Positions 1 to 9,700 of a stretch of DNA of 64,000 bases are shown in pieces (within the stretch, counting starts at the first letter, position 1; every line of letters starts with the position of its first letter). A model generated the notes under the pieces. The model ran no database searches. It was given only the letters and a program-made list of their open reading frames with translations, and was not told where the DNA came from. The translations under genes were made by a program, and so were the position numbers. Where the stretch lies: NCBI RefSeq assembly GCF_000720325.1, contig NZ_JOJM01000002.1:211042-275041 (forward strand), read 5' to 3'. Origin of the DNA: Streptomyces sp. NRRL B-1347. Lineage in GTDB: Bacteria > Actinomycetota > Actinomycetes > Streptomycetales > Streptomycetaceae.

Positions 1-136
1 CGTCGACTTCTGGTCGAAGGGCCCGCGCTACCAGAAGCAGATGCTCTGGACCGTCGTGGGCGTCTGGGTCGTCCTGATGGTGGGCGCGCTGTACCCGGTC
101 CTCGGCCACGCCGTCCGTGAACTGTTCGGGAGCTGA
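1..136 (+). CDS. sdhC: Succinate dehydrogenase cytochrome b subunit, C-terminal end (partial)
   Basis: The window opens inside this gene; the readable frame starts at base 2 and gives the last 44 residues before TGA at 134-136. The visible piece is one hydrophobic segment (WTVVGVWVVLMVGALYPVLG) followed by a short polar tail, as at the end of the last membrane helix of SdhC. The start codon and haem ligands lie outside the window. The stop is 8 bases before sdhD, so sdhCDAB is one operon. The product would help anchor the catalytic SdhAB dimer to the membrane and pass electrons to menaquinone. Confidence 0.85.
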   Translation, partial: VDFWSKGPRYQKQMLWTVVGVWVVLMVGALYPVLGHAVRELFGS

Positions 137-144
137 GGCCAGAC

Positions 145-627
145 ATGTCCGACACCACGCTTGAGAAGTCCGGAGTGGGCCCCGTCGAGGGTGACTCCCT
201 CTACGACGTCGACAACCCCGCGCCCGTCATCGAGGCCCCCCGCAAGCGCACGTCGAAGACGCCGCGCGCCACCCGCGGGAACTTCGAGATGGCCGCGTGG
301 CTGTTCATGCGCCTGTCCGGCGTCGTCCTCGTCGTCCTCGTCATCACGCACCTGCTGATCCAGCTGGTGCTCGACGGCGGTGTCTCGAAGATCGGCTTCG
401 CGTTCGTCGCGGGTCGCTGGGCGTCCCCGTTCTGGCAGGTCTGGGACCTGCTGATGCTGTGGCTCGCCATGCTGCACGGCGCGAACGGCCTGCGCACGGT
501 CATCAACGACTACGCGGAGCGCCCGAACACGCGCCTGTGGCTCAAGGGCCTGCTGTACACCGCCACGGTGTTCACCATCCTCCTGGGCACGCTGGTGATC
601 TTCACCTTCGACCCGAACATCCGCTAA
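145..627 (+). CDS. sdhD: Succinate dehydrogenase hydrophobic membrane anchor subunit
   Basis: The 160-residue product has a polar N-terminal tail of about 48 residues and then three hydrophobic segments, near residues 50-73, 93-113 and 130-153, as expected for an SDH membrane anchor. The motif HGANGLRTVINDY follows the second helix and is characteristic of the family; its histidine is a plausible haem or quinone-site residue. The gene lies 8 bases after sdhC and 16 bases before sdhA. With SdhC it should form the quinone site of complex II. Function is firm from context; residue roles are inferred from family knowledge. Confidence 0.93.
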   Translation: MSDTTLEKSGVGPVEGDSLYDVDNPAPVIEAPRKRTSKTPRATRGNFEMAAWLFMRLSGVVLVVLVITHLLIQLVLDGGVSKIGFAFVAGRWASPFWQVWDLLMLWLAMLHGANGLRTVINDYAERPNTRLWLKGLLYTATVFTILLGTLVIFTFDPNIR

Positions 628-643
628 AGCCGAGGCGACCCCA

Positions 644-2398
644 GTGAAGATTCACAAGTACGACACCGTCATCGTCGGCGCGGGCGGCGCCGGCATGCGC
701 GCCGCCATCGAGGCGACGAAGCGCAGCCGCACCGCCGTGCTCACCAAGCTCTACCCCACGCGGTCCCACACGGGCGCGGCGCAGGGCGGCATGGCCGCCG
801 CGCTCGCCAACGTGGAGGAGGACAACTGGGAGTGGCACACCTTCGACACGATCAAGGGCGGTGACTACCTGGTCGACCAGGACGCCGCCGAGATCCTCGC
901 GAAGGAGGCCATCGACGCGGTCCTCGACCTGGAGAAGATGGGCCTGCCGTTCGGCCGGACGCCCGAGGGCCAGATCGACCAGCGTCGGTTCGGCGGTCAC
1001 TCCCGCAACCACGGCGAGGCCCCGGTCCGCCGGTCCTGCTACTCGGGCGACCGCACCGGCCACATGATCCTCCAGACCCTCTACCAGAACTGCATCAAGG
1101 AGGGTGTGGAGTTCTTCAACGAGTTCTACGTCCTCGATCAGCTCATCGTGGAGGAGGACGGCGTCAGGAAGTCGGCGGGCGTCGTCGCGTACGAGCTGGC
1201 CACCGGCGAGATCCACGTCTTCCAGGCGAAGGCCGTCATCTACGCCTCGGGCGGCACCGGCAAGTTCTTCAAGGTGACCTCGAACGCGCACACCCTGACC
1301 GGTGACGGCCAGGCGGCCTGCTACCGGCGCGGTCTGCCCCTCGAGGACATGGAGTTCTTCCAGTTCCACCCGACCGGCATCTGGCGCATGGGCATCCTGC
1401 TGACGGAGGGCGCCCGCGGTGAGGGCGGCATCCTCCGCAACAAGGACGGCGAGCGCTTCATGGAGAAGTACGCGCCGGTCATGAAGGACCTCGCGTCCCG
1501 TGACGTCGTCTCGCGCTCCATCTACACGGAGATCCGCGAGGGCCGCGGCTGCGGTCCCGAGGGCGACCACGTCTACCTGGACCTGACGCACCTCCCGCCG
1601 GAGCAGCTCGACGCCAAGCTCCCGGACATCACGGAGTTCGCGCGCACGTACCTCGGCATCGAGCCCTACACGGACCCGATCCCGATCCAGCCGACCGCGC
1701 ACTACGCCATGGGCGGCATCCCGACGAACGTCGAGGGCGAGGTCCTGTCGGACAACACCACCGTCGTCCCCGGCCTGTACGCGGCCGGCGAGGTCGCCTG
1801 CGTGTCGGTGCACGGCGCCAACCGCCTGGGCACCAACTCGCTGCTCGACATCAACGTCTTCGGGCGCCGCGCGGGCATCGCCGCCGCGGAGTACGCCGCG
1901 AAGGCCGACTTCGTGGAGCTGCCGGAGAACCCGGCGGGCCTTGTGGTCGACCTGGTCGAGCAGCTCCGCGACTCCCAGGGCACCGAGCGGGTCGCGGAGA
2001 TCCGCAAGGAGCTCCAGGAGACGATGGACGCCAACGTGATGGTGTTCCGTACGGAGCAGACCATCAAGACGGCCGTCGAGAAGATCGCCGAGCTGCGCGA
2101 GCGCTACAAGAACGTCTCGGTCCAGGACAAGGGCAAGCGCTTCAACACCGACCTCCTGGAGGCCGTCGAGCTGGGCAACCTGCTCGACCTCGCCGAGGTC
2201 ATGGCGGTCTCCGCCCTCGCCCGCAAGGAGTCCCGCGGCGGTCACTACCGCGAGGACTACCCCAACCGCGACGACGTCAACTTCATGCGCCACACCATGG
2301 CGTACCGCGAGGTCGCCGACGACGGCAAGGACTCGATCCGCCTCGACTACAAGCCGGTCGTCCAGACCCGCTACCAGCCGATGGAGCGTAAGTACTGA
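644..2398 (+). CDS. sdhA: Succinate dehydrogenase flavoprotein subunit
   Basis: This 584-residue protein oxidises succinate to fumarate in the TCA cycle and respiratory chain. It starts with a GTG. The dinucleotide-binding motif GAGGAGMRAAIEA begins near residue 12. The histidine that normally carries covalent FAD is in TRSHTGAAQGG (His42). Further signatures are FHPTGIW and HGANRLGTNSLLD. Length is normal for the family. The stop overlaps the sdhB start as TGATG, so the two catalytic subunits are probably translationally coupled. Confidence 0.97.
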   Translation: MKIHKYDTVIVGAGGAGMRAAIEATKRSRTAVLTKLYPTRSHTGAAQGGMAAALANVEEDNWEWHTFDTIKGGDYLVDQDAAEILAKEAIDAVLDLEKMGLPFGRTPEGQIDQRRFGGHSRNHGEAPVRRSCYSGDRTGHMILQTLYQNCIKEGVEFFNEFYVLDQLIVEEDGVRKSAGVVAYELATGEIHVFQAKAVIYASGGTGKFFKVTSNAHTLTGDGQAACYRRGLPLEDMEFFQFHPTGIWRMGILLTEGARGEGGILRNKDGERFMEKYAPVMKDLASRDVVSRSIYTEIREGRGCGPEGDHVYLDLTHLPPEQLDAKLPDITEFARTYLGIEPYTDPIPIQPTAHYAMGGIPTNVEGEVLSDNTTVVPGLYAAGEVACVSVHGANRLGTNSLLDINVFGRRAGIAAAEYAAKADFVELPENPAGLVVDLVEQLRDSQGTERVAEIRKELQETMDANVMVFRTEQTIKTAVEKIAELRERYKNVSVQDKGKRFNTDLLEAVELGNLLDLAEVMAVSALARKESRGGHYREDYPNRDDVNFMRHTMAYREVADDGKDSIRLDYKPVVQTRYQPMERKY

Positions 2399-3159
2399 TG
2401 GCAACCCCGACGATGGACAAGGTCGAGGCGGAAGCCGCGGCCTCGGACCACCTCATCACCGTCACCTTCCGGATCCGCCGGTTCAACCCGGAGGTCTCGG
2501 CGGACGCGGTCTGGGAAGACTTCCAGCTGGAGATCGACCCGAAGGAGCGCGTGCTCGACGGTCTCCACAAGATCAAGTGGGACCTGGACGGCACGCTGAC
2601 GTTCCGCCGCTCCTGCGCGCACGGCATCTGCGGCTCGGACGCCATGCGGATCAACGGCAAGAACCGCCTGGCCTGCAAGACCCTGATCAAGGACATCAAC
2701 CCGGCCAAGCCGATCACGGTCGAGCCCATCAAGGGCCTGACGGTCCTGAAGGACCTCGTCGTGGACATGGAGCCGTTCTTCCAGGCCTACCGCGACGTGA
2801 TGCCCTTCCTGGTCACCACGGGCAACGAGCCGACGCGCGAGCGCCTCCAGTCCCCCGAGGACCGCGAGCGCTTCGACGACACCACGAAGTGCATCCTGTG
2901 CGCCGCGTGCACGTCGTCCTGCCCGGTCTTCTGGAACGACGGCCAGTACTTCGGCCCGGCGGCGATCGTGAACGCGCACCGCTTCATCTTCGACAGCCGT
3001 GACGAGGCGGGCGAGCAGCGCCTGGAGATCCTGAACGACAAGGACGGCGTGTGGCGCTGCCGCACCACGTTCAACTGCACGGACGCCTGCCCGCGTGGCA
3101 TCGAGGTCACGAAGGCGATCCAGGAAGTGAAGCGCGCCCTGATCACGCGCCGCTTCTGA
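2398..3159 (+). CDS. sdhB: Succinate dehydrogenase iron-sulfur subunit
   Basis: The 253-residue electron-transfer subunit carries three cluster regions. The N-terminal [2Fe-2S] site has Cys73, Cys78 and Cys93, with Asp81 where many homologues have a cysteine; the E. coli enzyme shows the same exchange, so this need not mean loss of the cluster. The [4Fe-4S] motif CILCAACTSSC uses Cys165, 168, 171 and 175. The [3Fe-4S] region has Cys221, 227 and 231. It is the last gene of the operon, and a strong hairpin follows 20 bases after the stop. Confidence 0.97.
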   Translation: MATPTMDKVEAEAAASDHLITVTFRIRRFNPEVSADAVWEDFQLEIDPKERVLDGLHKIKWDLDGTLTFRRSCAHGICGSDAMRINGKNRLACKTLIKDINPAKPITVEPIKGLTVLKDLVVDMEPFFQAYRDVMPFLVTTGNEPTRERLQSPEDRERFDDTTKCILCAACTSSCPVFWNDGQYFGPAAIVNAHRFIFDSRDEAGEQRLEILNDKDGVWRCRTTFNCTDACPRGIEVTKAIQEVKRALITRRF

Positions 3160-3178
3160 GCCTCCGGCTCGGCTCGCA

Positions 3179-3224
3179 GTGAGGGCCCCGCCCCCCGGTT
3201 CCGCACCGGGGGCGGGGCCCTCAC
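3179..3224 (+). terminator. Terminator of the sdhCDAB operon
   Basis: A long GC-rich inverted repeat pairs GTGAGGGCCCCGCCCCC with GGGGGCGGGGCCCTCAC around a short loop, with one bulged base. It sits just after sdhB. There is no long T-tract, which is usual for Streptomyces. Confidence 0.9.
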
Positions 3225-3312
3225 TCGTTCTGGTGCACGATTCGGCTCCGGACGCCCGGGCCTGCTTCGTCCTACGATGATGCTCTCGACACCAGCCCAC
3301 AGGAGGCACGCG

Positions 3313-3912
3313 ATGTCCGCAGCATCCGTCGAGCAGCCGCACGACGACCGACCGCTGATCGCAGAGGCCAACAGGCTTAGGGACCGCAATCCGGGCTACC
3401 GCGTCGAGATCATCGGAGGCCAGATCCTCGTGAGTCCGTCCGCAGATGGCCCCCACGGCGATGTCCTGACAGAGCTCATGCTGCCGTTCCTCTCTGCGGG
3501 CCTGCAAGGCACAGACACACGAGTCATCCAGGCGTTCGGCCTCTGGTTGCCCACCGGTGCCGAGGACCACGCGATTCCCGATCTAGCCGTCGTGGACGCC
3601 GACTACCGGGACCACTACATCGAGAACGGGTGCTACGACCCCGCGGTCTTCCGCCTGGTCCTAGAGGTCACCTCAAGCAACTACCAGACGGACCTGCGCA
3701 CCAAGGTCTCCGCGTACGCCGAGGCCAAGGTCCCCGTCTACGTCATCGTCGACCGCAAGCACCAGCGGCTCCACGTCCTCACCGACCCGGCAGCTGACGG
3801 CTACGCCAACCACCAGGTCCACGCCCCCGGCCAGATGGTCGCCCTTCCAGACTCGATCGGCGCCAAGGTGTCCCTGGACGTGACGGCCCTCCTGGAAGCC
3901 GGGAAGCATTAG
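3313..3912 (+). CDS. Uma2-family (DUF820) PD-(D/E)XK-like nuclease
   Basis: The 199-residue product matches the Uma2 fold. Acidic positions are in IPDLAVVDADY and LVLEVTSSN, followed by a lysine in DLRTKVSAYAEA and the strand VPVYVIVDRK. Together these resemble the catalytic core of the PD-(D/E)XK superfamily. The start was set at the ATG behind a strong AGGAGG (3301-3306); an upstream in-frame ATG at 3277 lacks such a site. Codon use is less G/C-biased than in its neighbours. Uma2 proteins are abundant in Streptomyces and cyanobacteria, but their substrate is unknown. It stands alone between a terminator and the convergent nar operon. Confidence 0.85.
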   Translation: MSAASVEQPHDDRPLIAEANRLRDRNPGYRVEIIGGQILVSPSADGPHGDVLTELMLPFLSAGLQGTDTRVIQAFGLWLPTGAEDHAIPDLAVVDADYRDHYIENGCYDPAVFRLVLEVTSSNYQTDLRTKVSAYAEAKVPVYVIVDRKHQRLHVLTDPAADGYANHQVHAPGQMVALPDSIGAKVSLDVTALLEAGKH

Positions 3913-3917
3913 CCCCG

Positions 3918-4643
3918 CTACGAATCCACCCGCTCCCACCCCCGCCGTTCCTTCCGCGTGGCCGGGCCTGTCGTGCTCCGGCTTCGGTAGACCACGTACG
4001 GCCGGAACAGGTACTGCACCGGCGCGCTGAACATGTGGACGAGCCGGGTGAAGGGGACCAGGGCGAGCAGGGTCATGCCGATGACCGCGTGGAGCTGGAA
4101 GGTCAGGGGGACGCCGGTCATGGCGTCGACGTCCGGCTGGAGGGTGAAGATGCCGCGGGCCCACGGGGCGATCGACTCGCGGTAGTCGTAGCCCCCGCTG
4201 ATCGTCGAGTTGGTGAGCTTGGCCCACATGCCCATGACGAGGGCCGCGAGCAGCACGACGTACATGAGCTTGTCGTTGCGGGTGGTGGCGCGGAAGACGG
4301 GGGTGTTGGTGCGGCGGCGGTAGAGGAGGGCCGCGATGCCCGCTACGGCGAGGGCGCCTGCCGCCGTGCCGCCGAAGAGCGACAGCAGGTGGTAGGCGTG
4401 CTCCTTGAGCCCGACCGCGTTCGTCCAGGACTCCGGGACGAACAGGCCCATGAGGTGGCCCGCGAGGACGAAGAGGATCCCGTAGTGGAAGGCGGGGGAC
4501 GCGACGTTGAGGAGCCTGGACTCGTAGATCTGGGACGAGCGGGTGGTCCAGCCGAACTTGTCGTAGCGGTAGCGCCAGACCGTGCCCGCGACCAGGAGGA
4601 CGAGGGCCGCGTACGGCAGGGCTCCCCAGAGGAACGTGTGCAT
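3918..4643 (-). CDS. narI: Respiratory nitrate reductase gamma subunit (cytochrome b)
   Basis: The 241-residue integral membrane protein takes electrons from menaquinol and passes them through two b haems to NarH. About five membrane helices are visible. Candidate haem histidines lie in AFHYG, LAGHLMG, FQLHAVIG and RLVHMFSAP, two near the second helix and two in the last, as in the family. The start MHTFLWG overlaps the narJ stop as ATGA. It is the last gene of narGHJI and converges on the Uma2 gene with a 5-base gap. Confidence 0.95.
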   Translation of the reverse strand: MHTFLWGALPYAALVLLVAGTVWRYRYDKFGWTTRSSQIYESRLLNVASPAFHYGILFVLAGHLMGLFVPESWTNAVGLKEHAYHLLSLFGGTAAGALAVAGIAALLYRRRTNTPVFRATTRNDKLMYVVLLAALVMGMWAKLTNSTISGGYDYRESIAPWARGIFTLQPDVDAMTGVPLTFQLHAVIGMTLLALVPFTRLVHMFSAPVQYLFRPYVVYRSRSTTGPATRKERRGWERVDS

Positions 4644-5191
4644 CAGGAGACTCCGACGGTTTCGTGGGGCGGGCCGGTGCGGGCCAGGGCGCGGGCCGCC
4701 GCCTCGTCCCGCGGGGTGGGGCCCGGCAGGGTCGCGCACACGGCGTCGAGGACGCCCGCGTACGGCGTGCCGTGCGCCGTCAGGGACAGGCGGAGGAGTT
4801 CAAGGCCCGCGCGATGGGCGAGGAGCAGCTCGCGCGTGCCGGTGCGGGCCGTGAACTCCAGGACGGTGGGGAGGAAGTCCGGCAGTTCCGCGCCGGTGAG
4901 CTCCCAGCCGTGGGCCCGGTAGGCCTGCTTGAAGGCCACCAGGGACGCGCCGCGGCGGCGGGTGTCGCCGTCGAGCCACCAGCTGAGGTACAGGCTGTGA
5001 CGGTTCTTGAAGTCGAAGACCTGGACGTAGTGTTCGGCGAGCGGGCGGGGGCCCGTGGCCGCCGCGTGGTCCAGGAACGGCGTCAACTCCGGGGCGGCCG
5101 CGCGGATTTCTGGTACATGGCCCCAGAAGACGTCGTCCGGGTAGCCGAGGCAGTGGGCCGCCGCCTGGTACAGGAGCGCGTGACCGGTCAC
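4643..5191 (-). CDS. narJ: Nitrate reductase molybdenum cofactor assembly chaperone
   Basis: The 182-residue cytoplasmic chaperone helps insert molybdenum cofactor into NarG and delays membrane docking until the enzyme is mature. The helical sequence includes FKNRHSLYLSWWLDGDTRRRG and LPDFLPTVLEF, typical of the NarJ/TorD group. The GTG start (5191-5189) overlaps the narH stop as GTGA, and its own stop overlaps narI. It is somewhat shorter than the E. coli protein, as is common in actinobacteria. Confidence 0.93.
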   Translation of the reverse strand: MTGHALLYQAAAHCLGYPDDVFWGHVPEIRAAAPELTPFLDHAAATGPRPLAEHYVQVFDFKNRHSLYLSWWLDGDTRRRGASLVAFKQAYRAHGWELTGAELPDFLPTVLEFTARTGTRELLLAHRAGLELLRLSLTAHGTPYAGVLDAVCATLPGPTPRDEAAARALARTGPPHETVGVS

Positions 5192-6795
5192 GGGGCGGTC
5201 TCCTCGGGGTCGTCGGCGGTCTGGCGGCGGCGCGCGGCGTGGAAGTTCTCGATGGTGACCAGGGGCAGCCCCTGGTGCGTCCCGGAGTCGTCGCCGAAGG
5301 GGCCCGGCGCCGCGTGCATGCCGGGGCCGCCCGCCCCGTCCAGGCTGCACGCGTCGGGGACCGCCGACTCCTCCAGGCGCCGGGCGTCGGCGACGGCCGC
5401 CGTCGGGATGACGTACCGCTCCTCGTACTTGGCGATCGCGAGCAGGCGGTACATGTCCTCGACGTCCGTGGCGCTCATGCCGACCCGCTCGGCGGGCGCC
5501 GCGTCCGGCGGGTCGCCGAGGTTGACGCCGCGCATGTACGAGCGCATCGCCGCGAGGCGTTCGAGCGCCGCGCGCACCGGGGCGACGTCCCCGGCCGTGA
5601 AGAGTTCCGCCAGGTACTCCAGGGGGATGCGCAGGCTGTCGATCGCGCCGAAGAGGTTGTCCGGGTCCTCGCCGTCGAAGCCCGTCTCCGCGAGGGCCTC
5701 CACGACCGGGGAGAGCGGCGGCACGTACCAGACCATGGGCAGCGTGCGGTACTCCGGGTGCAGCGGAAGGGCCACCTTGTAGGTGCTGATCAGCGCGTAC
5801 GTGGGCGACTTGCGGGCGGCCTCGATCCAGTCGTGCGGGACGCCGTCGCGCGCGGCGGCCCGCCGGACCTCGGGGTCCTGCGGGTCGAGGAAGACGTCCA
5901 ACTGCGCTTCGTACAGCGCCTGTTCGTCGGGCACCGACGCGGCGGCGGTGACCTTGTCGGCGTCGTACAGGAGCACGCCCAGGTAGCGCAGGCGGCCCAC
6001 GCAGGTCTCGGAGCAGACCGTGGGCAGGCCGACCTCCGTGCGCGGGTAGCAGAGGGTGCACTTCTCGGCCTTGCCGGTGCGGTGGTTGAAGTAGACCTTC
6101 TTGTACGGGCAGCCGGTCACGCACATGCGCCAGCCGCGGCAGCGGTCCTGGTCGACGAGGACGATGCCGTCCTCGGTGCGCTTGTACATCGCCCCGGAGG
6201 GACAGGAGGCCACGCACGCCGGGTTGAGGCAGTGCTCGCAGATCCGCGGGAGGTAGAACATGAAGGCCTCCTCGAAGGCGAACTTCACCTTCTCCTCGGC
6301 CTGTTCGCGGACGCGCCGCACCATCGGGTCGGCCTCGGCGTGCGCGGGGCCGCCGCCCAGGTTGTCGTCCCAGTTCGAACTCCACTCGATCTTCATGGGC
6401 TTGCCGGTGATCAGGGAGCGGGGCTCGGCCACCGGGTAGTCCTCGCCGAGCGGGGCGTCCGTGAGGTTCTTGTAGTCGTAGGTCCAGGGCTCGTAGTAGT
6501 CCTTGAGCTGCGGCAGGACCGGGTTGGAGAAGATCGTCGCGAGCTTCTTGAAGCGGCCGCCCGCTGTGAGGGTCAGCTGGCCCTTGCGGTTGAGGCGCCA
6601 GCCGCCGCGCCACTTCTCCTGGTCCTCGTAGCGGCGCGGATAGCCCTGTCCCGGGCGGGTCTCGACGTTGTTGAACCACACGTACTCCATGCCGCCGCGG
6701 TTCGTCCACGTCTGTTTGCAGGTGACCGAGCAGGTGTGGCAGCCGATGCACTTGTCGAGGTTCATCACCATCGCGAGCTGGGCGAGCACCTTCAT
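5188..6795 (-). CDS. narH: Respiratory nitrate reductase beta subunit
   Basis: The 535-residue iron-sulfur protein links NarI haems to the NarG active site. Cysteine groups for four clusters are visible: CIGCHTCSVTC at the N-terminus, then CEHCLNPACVASC, CRGWRMCVTGC and the later CTLC and CSET groups. The tryptophan in CRGWRMC replaces a cysteine, which marks the [3Fe-4S] cluster of the family. The start MKVLAQLAM lies two bases after the narG stop. Very long shadow frames cross this region because of GC bias; the cysteine motifs fix the true frame. Confidence 0.97.
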   Translation of the reverse strand: MKVLAQLAMVMNLDKCIGCHTCSVTCKQTWTNRGGMEYVWFNNVETRPGQGYPRRYEDQEKWRGGWRLNRKGQLTLTAGGRFKKLATIFSNPVLPQLKDYYEPWTYDYKNLTDAPLGEDYPVAEPRSLITGKPMKIEWSSNWDDNLGGGPAHAEADPMVRRVREQAEEKVKFAFEEAFMFYLPRICEHCLNPACVASCPSGAMYKRTEDGIVLVDQDRCRGWRMCVTGCPYKKVYFNHRTGKAEKCTLCYPRTEVGLPTVCSETCVGRLRYLGVLLYDADKVTAAASVPDEQALYEAQLDVFLDPQDPEVRRAAARDGVPHDWIEAARKSPTYALISTYKVALPLHPEYRTLPMVWYVPPLSPVVEALAETGFDGEDPDNLFGAIDSLRIPLEYLAELFTAGDVAPVRAALERLAAMRSYMRGVNLGDPPDAAPAERVGMSATDVEDMYRLLAIAKYEERYVIPTAAVADARRLEESAVPDACSLDGAGGPGMHAAPGPFGDDSGTHQGLPLVTIENFHAARRRQTADDPEETAP

Positions 6796-6797
6796 GG

Positions 6798-9700
6798 CTA
6801 GTACGTCACCTCCTGGTCGGCGCGGCGGCGCAGCACCGTCACCTCGTCGCGCTGGTTGCCGGTCGGGCCCAGGTAGTTGAAGGCCCAGGAGAGCTGGGCG
6901 TAGCCGCCGATCAGATGGGTGGGCTTGAGCAGGAGGCGGGTCAGGGAGTTGTGGATGCCGCCGCGGCGCCCGGTGGTCTCGGTGCGGGGCACGCCCACGG
7001 TGCGCTCCTGGGCGTGGTGCATGTAGACGGTGCCCTCGGGCATGCGGTGCGAGACGACCGCGCGGGCCGCGACGACGCCGTTGCGGTTGACCGCCTCGAT
7101 CCAGTCGTTGTCGGCGGCGCCGATCGCGGCCGCGTCGGCCGGTGACATCCAGATGACCTGGCCGCCGCGCGAGAGGGACAGCATGAAGAGGTTGTCCTGG
7201 TACTCGGAGTGGATGGACCACTTGTTGTGCGGGGTGAGGTAGCGGACCGTCACCTCCCGGGTGCCGTCGGGGCCGAGGGCCGGTTCGCCGAACAGGCGGT
7301 GCATGTCGAGCGGCGGGCGGTACACCGGCAGCGCCTCGCCCAGCTCGTGGATCCAGTCGTGGTCGAGGAAGAAGTGCTGGCGCCCGGTGAGGGTGTGCCA
7401 GGGCTTGAGGTGCTCGGTGTTGAGCGTGAACGCCGTGTACCGGCGGCCCCCGGACTCGCTCCCCGACCACTCCGGCGAGGTGATCACGGGGACGGGCGCG
7501 GCCTGGGTGTCGGCGTAGCTGATCCGCTTGCCCTCGTGCTCGGCGGCCAGGTGGGCCATCTCCTGCCCGGTGCGCTCCTGAAGGGTGCGGAAGCCCTGGG
7601 TGGCGAGGCGGCCGTTGGTGGTGCCGGACAGGGCGAGGATCGTGTTGGCCGCCTTCACCGCGGTGTCCAGGCGCGGCCGGCCATCGGCGACGCCTTCGCG
7701 TACGACGCCGTTGAGGGCGCGCAGGGCCTCCACCTCGTCGTCGGGGTGCAGGGCGATGCCCTTCACGGGCAGGCCGAGCCGCTCGGCGAGGGGGCCGAGC
7801 GCGGCGAACTTCGCGCCGATCGCGGTGTAGTCGCGCTCGACGACGGTGAGGTTCGGCAGGGTCTTGCCGGGCACGGGCGGGCACTCGCCGCGCCGCCAGT
7901 CCAGGGCGACGCCGCCGGGCTGTGCCGTCTCCCCCGGCGTGTCGTGCTGGAGCGCGGTGGCGACCAGGTCGCGGCGCGTGTCCAGGTGCCCGGCGGCCAG
8001 CTCGCCGAGCCGGTCGGCGAGGGCGCGGAAGGTGTCGAAGTCGGTGCGGGCCTGCCACGGCGGGTCGACGGCCGGGCTGAAGGCGTGCACGAAGGGGTGC
8101 ATGTCGGTGGTCGACAGGTCGTGCTTCTCGTACCAGGTGGCGGCCGGGAGCGTGACGTCGGACAGGAGCGTCGACGACGTCATGCGGAAGTCGAGCGACA
8201 CCAGGAGGTCGAGCTTGCCCTCGGGCGCCCGCTCGCGCCAGGTCACGTCGCGGGGGCGGACGTCGGGCCCGGCCTCCTCGGCGGTCAGGGACGAGTGGGT
8301 GCCGAGGAGGTGCTTGGTGAAGTACTCGGCGCCCTTCGCGGACGAGCCGAGGAGGTTGGCGCGCCACAGGGTGAGCACGCGCGGCCAGTTCTCCGGCGCG
8401 TCGGGGTCCTCGCAGGCGAACTTCAGCTCCCCGGAGGCGAGTTGGGCGACGGCCCGGCCGACGGGATCGTCCCCCTCGCCCAGGTCCAGCGGGTTGCGGT
8501 CGAAGGTCGGGTACGACGGCATCCAGCCCGCGCGCGCCGACTGGGCGAGGCAGTCCGCGGCCGTCATGCCCCGGAAGCGGCCGTCGCCGAGGGGCGAGGC
8601 GAGCACGTCGGCGGTGAACCGGTCGTAGCGCCACTGGTCGGTGTGCAGGAACCAGTACGCGGCGCCGATCATCTGCCGGGGCGGCCGCGACCAGTCGCCC
8701 GCGCCCGCGAGCGTGGCCCAGCCGGTCGCGGGGCGGCACTTCTCCTGGCCGACGTAGTGCGCCCAGCCGCCGCCGTTGCGGCCCTGACAGCCGGTGAGGG
8801 TGAGCAGGGCGAGGAAGGCGCGGTAGATGGTCTCCGAGTGGAACCAGTGGTTGGCGCCCGCGCCCATGAGGATCATGCAGCGGCCGCGGGACTTCTCTGC
8901 CGTGCGCGCGAACTCCCGGGCGATGCGCGTGCACCGGGCGGCGGGCACGGAGGTGTGCGCCTCCTGCCAGGCGGGCGTCCCGGGCGCGGAGGCGTCGTCG
9001 TACGAGGCGGGCCAGTCGCCCCCCAGGCCCTCGCGGCCGACCCCGTACTGGGCGAGGAGCAGGTCGAACACGGTGGTGACCAGCGGGCTTCCGGGCCCGT
9101 CGAGCCGGATCGCGGGCACCCCGCGGCGCAGCACGTCGCCGCGCCCCTGCCCGTGCGCGCCGCCCTCGGTGTCGAAGCGCGGCAGGAGCACCTCCACGCC
9201 GCGCGCGTCCTCGCCGTAGAGGGTGAGCCGGGGCTTGAGATCGCCCAGGTCCAGGTTCCAGTCGCCCTTGCCCGACTCGGTCCAGCGGAAGCCGAGGGAG
9301 CCGCGCGGGACGGCGGGTCCGCCGGTGGCCTCGTCGAACACGACGGTCTTCCACTCCGCGCCCTCCCCCGTGTCGCCGAGGTCGGCGGCGCGCAGGAACT
9401 TCCCCGGCACGTACGCGCCCTGCCGCTCGGTCAGCGTCACCAGGAACGGCAGGTCGGTGAAGCGGCGTACGTAGTCGTCGAAGAAGTCCACCGTCCGGTC
9501 GACGAAGCACTCGCGCAGGATCACGTGGCCCATCGCCATGGCGAGGGCGCCGTCCGTGCCGGGGTGCGGGTGCAGCCACTCGTCGGCGAACTTGGCGTTG
9601 TCGGCGTAGTCGGGCGCGACGACCACGACCTTCTGGCCCCGGTAGCGCGCCTCGGCCATCCAGTGCGCGTCGGGCGTCCTGGTCACGGGCACGTTCGAAC

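Noticed and set aside
2398..3159. Loss of a cluster ligand in SdhB (Asp81 instead of Cys)
   Set aside because: The same exchange is found in the well-studied E. coli SdhB, so it is not an anomaly.
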